This document shows, one piece after another, positions 6,468-12,285 of a DNA stretch of 25,089 nucleotides. The notes under the pieces are model-generated. The model did not search any database and was not told where the DNA came from. It saw nothing but the letters and a program-made list of their open reading frames with translations. The translations under genes were made by a program, and so were the position numbers. How positions within the stretch are numbered: the stretch's first letter is position 1; each line of letters begins with the position of its first letter. The DNA lies in the NCBI GenBank assembly GCA_910588135.1, contig CAJUOT010000037.1:1-25089 (forward strand), read 5' to 3'. This stretch comes from an uncultured Oscillospiraceae bacterium (GTDB lineage: Bacteria > Bacillota > Clostridia > Oscillospirales > Oscillospiraceae).

Positions 6468-6899
6468 ATGAGCATTCAGGAGATTGTTGCAAGTGGCGGC
6501 GGCGCCCTGTTTATTCTGATGACCCTGATTCAGATTGCCCCAATCAAGGTCAATCCTTGGTCTAAGATTGCGAAAGCGATTGGAAAGGCGCTAAATGGCG
6601 ATGTGATGACCAAGCTGAACGAGGTGCAGGGGCGTCTGGATGAGCATATCCGCATTGACGATGAGCGCAATGCGGATGCGCACCGGGTTCAAATCCTGCG
6701 CTTCAACCGGGAGCTCTTACAGGATAACATCCCCCACACACAGGAGGACTTTATTGAGGCTCTTTCGGAGATTGACTTCTATGAGCGTTACTGTAGAGAG
6801 CACCCGGAGTATGAGAACAACCGGGCGGTGCTGGCAATCCAGAACATTGAGCGGGTGTACAGCGACAGGCTGGAGAAGCACGATTTTGGCAATGCCTAA
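6468..6899 (+). CDS. phage lysis-cassette membrane protein, unknown function
   Basis: This encodes 143 residues with one N-terminal membrane segment (GGGALFILMTLIQIAPI), the conserved-looking IKVNPWSKIAKAIGKALNG, a helical coiled-coil-like stretch, and a C-terminal part with ILRFNRELL, IDFYERYCREHPEYENNRA and a helical end. I recall this family in Firmicutes phage and prophage lysis cassettes beside holins, with no proven role; a spanin- or antiholin-like function would be a guess. It starts three bases after the holin gene and is the last plus-strand gene of the prophage, followed directly by a terminator. Confidence 0.75.
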   Translation: MSIQEIVASGGGALFILMTLIQIAPIKVNPWSKIAKAIGKALNGDVMTKLNEVQGRLDEHIRIDDERNADAHRVQILRFNRELLQDNIPHTQEDFIEALSEIDFYERYCREHPEYENNRAVLAIQNIERVYSDRLEKHDFGNA

Positions 6900-6905
6900 A
6901 AAAAT

Positions 6906-6946
6906 AGGAGAGTTACTTGCGATTGCAGGTAGCTCTCCTTCTTTTT
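6906..6946. terminator. bidirectional intrinsic terminator
   Basis: AGGAGAGTTAC and GTAGCTCTCCT form an 11-bp stem (one G-U pair), with a possible inner TGC/GCA extension. It is followed by TTCTTTTT on the plus strand and flanked by A7 (6898-6904) that gives a T-run on the minus strand. It lies between convergent genes ending at 6899 and 6945. Confidence 0.8.
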
Positions 6947-7274
6947 ACGCTTTGTAGTTGGGGTTTTCAATCCACGGGCCGGACACGGGTTTTATGGAAG
7001 AAAAGAACCTGGTCTCTATGGGAAGATAGGGAATCCCGTTTTTGTGGGTCTCGGCCATAAATCTGACATTGGTCTGCTGGAGAACCTCAGCAATCTGCTC
7101 CTCTGTGAGCTGGTCGGTGTGCATCTCTCCCTTGGGCGGGAAAGCGCCGTCGTTTGCATGGATGGAGCAGGTGTGGGTACGTTCGGCGTCTTCTCCAAGC
7201 ATTTCTTCGATGGAGCGCCAGTCTACAGACATAATTTGCCCCGCATTGATAGCCTCTACATACTTCTGTGTCAT
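6945..7274 (-). CDS. hypothetical protein at the prophage edge
   Basis: This encodes 109 residues starting MTQKYVEAINAGQIMSVDWR, with GAGGAGG five bases upstream. It is acidic and soluble-looking. It contains two His/Cys spots (THTCSIHANDG and EMHTDQLTEEQIAEVL) but no family I recognise. It faces the phage lysis cassette and its stop codon lies in the T-run of the shared terminator. Base composition resembles the prophage rather than the GC-rich chromosome to its right, so it is most likely the last gene of the element. Confidence 0.65.
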   Translation of the reverse strand: MTQKYVEAINAGQIMSVDWRSIEEMLGEDAERTHTCSIHANDGAFPPKGEMHTDQLTEEQIAEVLQQTNVRFMAETHKNGIPYLPIETRFFSSIKPVSGPWIENPNYKA

Positions 7275-7412
7275 GGTAGCCTCCTCAAAAATCAGCGAAT
7301 TGTTGTGCGTTTATAACAATATCGGGCGAGCGGTATTCTTATAAGCGTACAAGATATGTATGCGCCAGACGGCGCATCCCCTAACGGGAACTATGTCATG
7401 CTCTCAGCCAAA

Positions 7413-7490
7413 TGGTATAAAAGTGGTATAATTCCACTTCTATTGATACTCTAAAAGGTCTCAAAATGTTTGGGGTTCAATGGTTTTGAG
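7413..7490. repeat. cluster of inverted and direct repeats at the element/chromosome boundary (candidate att or operator region)
   Basis: The 490-bp gap between 7274 and 7769 is AT-rich to about 7600. It contains a direct pair TGGTATAA (7413-7420 and 7424-7431), a perfect inverted repeat AAGTGG-7nt-CCACTT (7421-7439) that includes a TATAAT, and a second inverted repeat CTCAAAA-17nt-TTTTGAG (7460-7490). A smaller palindrome, TGCGCC-agac-GGCGCA, lies near 7357. Paired inverted repeats where composition switches from prophage to chromosome suit an attachment site or a regulator operator. The partner att site is not in the window, so this is only a candidate. Confidence 0.35.
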
Positions 7491-7660
7491 GTGTTGAGTA
7501 GTATTTCCAGCGCTTTTAAATACACATGACCACCTCAATCGCCGCACAGGACGCAAAATTTGATATAGCGTTTTATTTTACCACACCCAGCCTTTTTTGG
7601 CAAGTTTCAACCGGGGAGAATTTGCCCCGTCCGCCCCCTGCGCGGGACGGCAAATCCCAC

Positions 7661-7689
7661 TTGCATTTCTCCTCCCAATCGCATATAAT
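7661..7689 (+). promoter_or_regulatory. sigma-A-type promoter for the diguanylate cyclase gene
   Basis: TTGCAT at 7661-7666 and TATAAT at 7684-7689 are separated by 17 bases, about 80 bp upstream of the chosen start at 7769. Confidence 0.7.
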
Positions 7690-7768
7690 ATCTTCCGCAA
7701 ATAAAAATGGGGAGCGCGGAACGTCCCGGCCAGACAAGGGAGGCACAGTCCGCGCAAGGAGTACAGAC

Positions 7769-8698
7769 ATGGAAATGGAAAAGGAAAAAGTACTGATCGT
7801 TGACGACAGCCCCGTACAGGCCACGCAGCTGAAAAATATCCTGGGCGACGAATACGATGTCACAATGGTACATACAGCGCGGGAGGGTCTGGCCGTTGCC
7901 AGCAGTGGGGATTTCTCCCTGATTCTCCTGGACGTGGTCATGCCGGATATCGACGGCTTCATGCTGCTCAAAATGCTCCAGGAGGAGCTGATCACCCAGC
8001 ACCTCCCGGTGATCCTCATCACCAGCCTGGGCGACATTGAGCACGAGCAGCGGGGGCTTACCCTGGGCGCGGTGGATTACATTGTCAAACCCTTTCACCC
8101 GCTGATCGTCAAGGCCAGGGTCCACACCCACATCAAGCTGTACCAGTACCGCAAGCAGGTGGAATTCCAGTCCATGACCGACCAGCTCACCGGCGTGGCC
8201 AACCGGCGCCGGCACGACCACTACAGCCGGATCAAGTGGCAGGAGGCCGTCCGGCTCAAGGTCCCCTTCTCCATCTGTATGTTTGACATCGACAAGTTCA
8301 AGGTGTATAACGACACCTTCGGCCATCCCGCCGGGGACAAGGTCATCGCCGGCGTAGCCCAGGCGGCCTCCTCCCTCCTGCGGCGCCCCACCGACTTCTT
8401 CGCCCGCTACGGCGGGGAGGAGTTCGTGGCCTTTCTCATGGGCGACGAGGCGGAAAAGGCTTTTGCCCACCTCAAAACCATCCGGCGCGCGGTGGAAAAC
8501 CTCCATATCCCCCACAACCCGTCCGTCTCCCCGTGGGTCACCGTCAGCATCGGCGGCGTCACGGTGGTGCCCCAGATCGGCACCTCCTACGACACCTACC
8601 TGCGGATTGCGGACGCCATGCTGTACGACGCCAAGCGGTTCGGCCGGAATCAAGTGGTCTGGTCGGACGGCAGGGCGAAGCACTGGCTGGAACGATAA
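7769..8698 (+). CDS. response regulator diguanylate cyclase (REC-GGDEF)
   Basis: This encodes 309 residues. The start at 7769 (MEMEKEKVLIVDDSP) has AAGGAG seven bases upstream; earlier in-frame codons precede the promoter. The receiver domain (about 7-125) shows the acidic pair DD, phospho-acceptor Asp55 in LILLDVVMPD, and the conserved Lys in DYIVKPF. The GGDEF domain (about 150-309) has SMTDQLTGVANRRRHD, FDIDKFKVYNDTFGH, and active-site GGEEF at 215-219. An inhibitory I-site RxxD (RPTD) lies five residues before it. It should make c-di-GMP from GTP when phosphorylated, with product inhibition. Architecture is WspR/PleD-like. No cognate histidine kinase is nearby. A PilZ gene follows 22 bp later, probably in the same transcript. 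Confidence 0.92.
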   Translation: MEMEKEKVLIVDDSPVQATQLKNILGDEYDVTMVHTAREGLAVASSGDFSLILLDVVMPDIDGFMLLKMLQEELITQHLPVILITSLGDIEHEQRGLTLGAVDYIVKPFHPLIVKARVHTHIKLYQYRKQVEFQSMTDQLTGVANRRRHDHYSRIKWQEAVRLKVPFSICMFDIDKFKVYNDTFGHPAGDKVIAGVAQAASSLLRRPTDFFARYGGEEFVAFLMGDEAEKAFAHLKTIRRAVENLHIPHNPSVSPWVTVSIGGVTVVPQIGTSYDTYLRIADAMLYDAKRFGRNQVVWSDGRAKHWLER

Positions 8699-8720
8699 AA
8701 ACAGCAAAGGGTGACATATC

Positions 8721-9413
8721 GTGGGAATTTTTGACGTGTTTCGAAAAAAAAACGGCGGCGAACCAGTTCCGGCGGCTCCGGTGGAGGAGGAACCCGAAAT
8801 CTATTCCGGGATGCGGGTGGAGGTCACCACCCGGGACGGCCGCCTGCTCTTCACCGCCCGGCTGGTAAACCCCTCGGACGGTGTGGCGGAGCTGTACCAG
8901 TTCTCCGAATCCGCCCTTCCGCTGGATGCCGCCGAGCCTGTCCCGGTGTGTATCCGGGGCTATAATGACCGCAGGCGCAGGGCCGTCTATATGGAGGGGA
9001 CCATCTCCCCCAAGCCCAAGCACGTGTGGCAGGTCAGTGAGCTGAAGGTGATCCGCACCGGCAACGACCGCGCTTTTTTCCGTCTGGACACGGATATTGA
9101 GGCCAGCATAACCATCTTCGGCGGCTTTGGCGCGGGAGACAAGCCCTGCCGGATGCTCAACATCAGCGTGGGCGGGGCGTGCATCACCACGGAGCATCCC
9201 CTCCGGGAGGGCGACAAGTTTCTGCTGAAGGTCAGGCTGCTGGAGGACCGGGATACCTCCGTCATGTACTGCCAGGTGCTGCGCATCATTGAAAAGGACG
9301 GCTGCCCCCCCCAATACGGCTGCCGTTTCCTGGAGCTGACCGAGTCGGACCAGGACCGGATCACCCAGAATATCTTCGCCGCTCAGCTCAAGGAGCGCAA
9401 CGGCTCCCATTGA
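8721..9413 (+). CDS. PilZ-domain c-di-GMP-binding protein
   Basis: This encodes 230 residues from a GTG at 8721 with AAGGGTGA upstream. The N-terminal part (about 25-105: MRVEVTTRDGRLLF, then VPVCIRGYNDRRRRAVYMEG) is a beta-rich YcgR-N-like region. The C-terminal PilZ domain has the c-di-GMP signature RAFFR (Arg117, Arg121) in RAFFRLDTDIEASI, and NISVGG from Asn147 matching D/NxSxxG. Such proteins convert c-di-GMP level into an output, often braking flagella or controlling exopolysaccharide. The gene lies 22 bp after a diguanylate cyclase gene, so the two probably form a signal-and-receptor pair. It ends before a strong terminator. No flagellar genes are in view, so the output is unknown. Confidence 0.88.
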   Translation: MGIFDVFRKKNGGEPVPAAPVEEEPEIYSGMRVEVTTRDGRLLFTARLVNPSDGVAELYQFSESALPLDAAEPVPVCIRGYNDRRRRAVYMEGTISPKPKHVWQVSELKVIRTGNDRAFFRLDTDIEASITIFGGFGAGDKPCRMLNISVGGACITTEHPLREGDKFLLKVRLLEDRDTSVMYCQVLRIIEKDGCPPQYGCRFLELTESDQDRITQNIFAAQLKERNGSH

Positions 9414-9434
9414 GCGGCGGGCCGCCCCTTCAAA

Positions 9435-9470
9435 AAAGCCAGACCGGGCCGAAAGGCCCGGTCTGTTTTG
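9435..9470. terminator. bidirectional intrinsic terminator between PilZ gene and lysC
   Basis: CAGACCGGGCC-GAAA-GGCCCGGTCTG (9440-9465) is a perfect 11-bp stem with a GAAA tetraloop. It has TTTT on the plus side and A6 before it, giving a T-run on the minus strand, and serves both convergent genes. Confidence 0.9.
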
Positions 9471-9473
9471 CGT

Positions 9474-10700
9474 TTACTGCGCGCCATTGAACTCGTCGTA
9501 GAAGCGGTCGTGGATCACCTGAACCGCCCGGTCGGCGTCGCTGATGTGCACCAGCACGGACACCTTGATCTCGCTGGTGGAGATCATGTTGATATTGATG
9601 CCCGCGTTGAACAGCGCCTCGAACATGGCGGCGGCCACGCCGGGGTTGTTAATCATGCCCGCGCCCACAATGGACACCTTTGCGATGTTGTCGGACACGT
9701 CGATGTGATCGAACCGGATACTGTCCCGGTTGTCCTCCAGCAGCTGGCGGGCCAGCTCCATATCCCCCTTGGCCACGGTGAAGCTGATGTCCTTGGTCTC
9801 GCTGCGGCCGATGGACTGGAGGATGATGTCCACATTCACGTTGTTTTTCGCCAGCAGCGAGAAGATTTTGAAGGCGATGCCCGGGGTGTCCTCCAGGCCT
9901 ACCAGGGCCAGACGGGCCACGTTTTTGTCCTTGGCAACGCCGCTGATGTGGGATTTTTCCATAGTCTTGACGACCTCCTTAACTTTCGTACCCGGCTTGC
10001 GCTCGAAGCTGGAGAGCACCTCCAGGTTCACACCGTACCGCTTGGCCATTTCCACCGAGCGGTTGTGGAGCACCTGCGCCCCCAGCGTGGCCAGCTCCAG
10101 CATCTCGTCATAGGTGATCTCGTCCAGCTTGCGGGCGGTGGGCACCAGGCGGGGGTCCGCGGTGTACACGCCGTCCACGTCGGTAAAAATCTGGCACAGG
10201 TCGGCGTCCAGCGCCGCGGCGATGGCCACCGCAGACGTGTCCGAGCCGCCCCGGCCCAGGGTGGTGATATCGTCGTACTTGTTGAGCCCCTGAAAGCCGG
10301 TGACGATGACGATGCGCCGCCTGTCCAGCTCTGTCTGGATGCGCTCCCTCTGCACCCGCTTGATGCGGGCGTTGCCATAGCCGGAGTTTGTGCGGAAGCC
10401 CGCCTGCCAGCCCGTGAGGGACACCACGGGGAAGCCCATGGCCTCAATGGCCATGGCGCACAGGGCGCAGGAGATCTGCTCCCCGGTGGACAGCAGCATA
10501 TCCAGCTCCCGCTTGGAGGCGGAGGGGTTGATCTCCGCCGCCTTCTCAAGGAGGTCGTCGGTGGTGTCCCCCTGAGCGGACAGCACCGCCACCACGTCGT
10601 TCCCCTTTTGATAAGTATCGGTGATGATGCGGGCCACGTTGCGGATCTTGTCCGCGTCCGCCACGGAGGACCCGCCGAATTTTTGTACGATCAATGCCAT
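9474..10700 (-). CDS. lysC: aspartate kinase
   Basis: This encodes 408 residues, the full length of monofunctional aspartokinases. It starts MALIVQKFGGSSVADADKIR with the invariant KFGGSS. The kinase domain runs to about 245 and includes LLSTGEQISCALCAMA, TLGRGGSDTSAVAIAAALDA and IFTDVDGVYTADPR. Two ACT domains follow (about 265-408), with GIAFKIFSLLAKNNVNVD and GVAAAMFEALFNAGININM, giving feedback control by lysine and/or threonine; which one cannot be read from sequence. It phosphorylates aspartate, the first step to Lys, Met, Thr and diaminopimelate. It lies 104 bp downstream of hom on the same strand, with no terminator between them, so it is probably hom-lysC co-transcribed. It ends at the shared terminator at 9435-9470. 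Confidence 0.95.
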   Translation of the reverse strand: MALIVQKFGGSSVADADKIRNVARIITDTYQKGNDVVAVLSAQGDTTDDLLEKAAEINPSASKRELDMLLSTGEQISCALCAMAIEAMGFPVVSLTGWQAGFRTNSGYGNARIKRVQRERIQTELDRRRIVIVTGFQGLNKYDDITTLGRGGSDTSAVAIAAALDADLCQIFTDVDGVYTADPRLVPTARKLDEITYDEMLELATLGAQVLHNRSVEMAKRYGVNLEVLSSFERKPGTKVKEVVKTMEKSHISGVAKDKNVARLALVGLEDTPGIAFKIFSLLAKNNVNVDIILQSIGRSETKDISFTVAKGDMELARQLLEDNRDSIRFDHIDVSDNIAKVSIVGAGMINNPGVAAAMFEALFNAGININMISTSEIKVSVLVHISDADRAVQVIHDRFYDEFNGAQ

Positions 10701-10804
10701 AGCTTGTTCATCCTTCCATGCGATTGGAAAATATGGGCCTATCCCTGACGCCCCATTTTATGCCGGCAGGCGAAAGATGGACTGACCAAATATTTGCCGC
10801 GCTT

Positions 10805-12019
10805 CTAATCCAGCGTCCGCAGGGCGCAGCGCACCTCCAGCCCCGACAGCCTCTCCTCCAGCGCGCCCTGGGTGAGTGTCCCCTCGGTGAGGCAGGCGGA
10901 CTCCGTCCCGCCGCTCTCCCGCCGGGCCAGCAGCTTGCACCCCGGCAGCGCCCTGCGCAGCGCCTCGGCGGGGGCCGCCGCCCGGACGTACCACCGGCTC
11001 TCCAGCGCCTGCGTCCCGCAGGCGGCGTCCTCGCCCCCCGGCTCCCAGCTCAGGGCCTTCCGGTGCCCCATGTTGCGGGCCACGTCGATGACGTCCGCCA
11101 CCACGGCGGAGGCGGTGGGCAGCTTGCCCGCCCCCCGGCCGTAGAACATCACGTCCCCAATGGCGTCGCCGCGGACAGAGATGGCGTTGAACACATCCTC
11201 CACCCCGGCCAGCGGGTTGGACTGGTCCACCAGATGGGGGGCCACATAGGCGCACACCCGGCCGTCCTCTCCCCGGATGGCCCGGCCCAGCAGCTTGATC
11301 TTTTTGCCCGCGCTCTCGGCGTAGTCCACGTCCGCCAGGGTCACCCCGGCGATGCCCTGGGTGGGCACCTGCTCCGGGCTGATGTGCCGCCCGAAAGCGA
11401 TGTCCGCCAGGATGCAGATCTTGCGGCAGGCGTCATGGCCCTCCACGTCGGCGGAGGGGTCCCGCTCGGCGTACCCCTTCTCCTGAGCCTCGGCCAGCGC
11501 CGCCTCAAAGCTCAGCCCCGCCCGGATCATCCGGGTGAGGATATAATTGGTGGTGCCGTTCAGAATCCCGTAGATCTCCAGAATTTCGTTGGCCGCCAGG
11601 CACTGGGACAGGGGCCGGATGATGGGGATGCCGCCGCCCACGCTGGCCTCAAAGAGGTAGCACACGCCCTTCTCCTTCGCCAGCTGGGTCAGCTCGTACC
11701 CGCAGGTGGCCACCAGCTCCTTGTTGGAGGTGACCACGCTCTTGCCCGCCTCCAGCGCCCGCCGGGTGAAGTCCAGGGCAATGGACGCCCCGCCGATGGT
11801 CTCCACCACGATGTCCACCTCGGGGTCGTTTTCAATCACAGAAAAGTCCTTCACAAACCGGCCCGCGAAAGGGCTGTCCGGAAAGTCCCGCACATCCAGG
11901 ATATACTTCAGCCGGATCAGCCCGTCCGCCTTGCGTTCAATGCTGCTCTCGTGGCCGGTGAGCACCTCGGCCACGCCGGAGCCCACTGTGCCAAAGCCCA
12001 GAATCGCCACGTTTACCAT
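10805..12019 (-). CDS. hom: homoserine dehydrogenase
   Basis: This encodes 404 residues from the ATG at 12017-12019 (MVNVAILGFGTVGSG), with AAGGA about nine bases upstream. A 13-residue extension to 12058 is possible but lacks family similarity. The Rossmann motif GFGTVGSG opens the NAD(P) domain. The catalytic region has ASVGGGIPIIRPLSQ, GILNGTTNYILTRM and GYAERDPSADVEGHDACRKI, the homoserine dehydrogenase signature with its conserved Asp and Lys. The C-terminal 75 residues are Ala/Arg-rich and keep only a weak ACT-like pattern, so threonine feedback may be altered. It reduces aspartate semialdehyde to homoserine for Thr and Met. It is first in an operon with lysC, from the promoter at 12121-12149. 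Confidence 0.94.
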   Translation of the reverse strand: MVNVAILGFGTVGSGVAEVLTGHESSIERKADGLIRLKYILDVRDFPDSPFAGRFVKDFSVIENDPEVDIVVETIGGASIALDFTRRALEAGKSVVTSNKELVATCGYELTQLAKEKGVCYLFEASVGGGIPIIRPLSQCLAANEILEIYGILNGTTNYILTRMIRAGLSFEAALAEAQEKGYAERDPSADVEGHDACRKICILADIAFGRHISPEQVPTQGIAGVTLADVDYAESAGKKIKLLGRAIRGEDGRVCAYVAPHLVDQSNPLAGVEDVFNAISVRGDAIGDVMFYGRGAGKLPTASAVVADVIDVARNMGHRKALSWEPGGEDAACGTQALESRWYVRAAAPAEALRRALPGCKLLARRESGGTESACLTEGTLTQGALEERLSGLEVRCALRTLD

Positions 12020-12120
12020 CGCACACTCATTCCTTCCCGGGGACGCCCCATTCCCCATATAGCTTGCCCGCGTTCAGCCCGCTGCCGGGGCAAAAACCCG
12101 AATATTTTGAACTTCTTTAG

Positions 12121-12149
12121 AATATATCACGACTTTGGCCCCTTGGCAA
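12121..12149 (-). promoter_or_regulatory. sigma-A-type promoter for hom-lysC
   Basis: On the minus strand, TTGCCA (12149-12144) and TATATT (12126-12121) are spaced by 17 bases, with TGA before the -10 giving an extended -10. It lies about 100 bp upstream of the hom start. Confidence 0.65.
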
Positions 12150-12226
12150 TCGTCAACCTCCCTGCTTTTTCACCAAACCTGCCCCCCGGGCCGGCCAATT
12201 CTTTGGCACAATGAAGGAACCGGCAC

Positions 12227-12262
12227 AAAAACGACCGCCCGGCGGGTCTCCGCCGGGCGGTC
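12227..12262 (-). terminator. intrinsic terminator of the PBP gene
   Basis: The hairpin GACCGCCCGGCGG-GTCT-CCGCCGGGCGGTC (12233-12262) has a perfect 13-bp stem. Read on the minus strand it is followed by TTTTTG (A5 at 12227-12231 on the plus strand). It lies 23 bp past the PBP stop. Confidence 0.88.
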
Positions 12263-12285
12263 TCGCAGGGTTCTCCAGAACTCTT

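Noticed and set aside
7573..8707. Minus-strand frames opposite the diguanylate cyclase
   Set aside because: The plus strand carries intact REC and GGDEF motifs with a promoter and ribosome site.
9468..12214. Long plus-strand frames (426 and 498 codons) opposite lysC and hom
   Set aside because: They are antisense to well-conserved enzymes, have Gly/His/Arg/Pro-rich low-information sequence and arise from the GC-rich codon bias.
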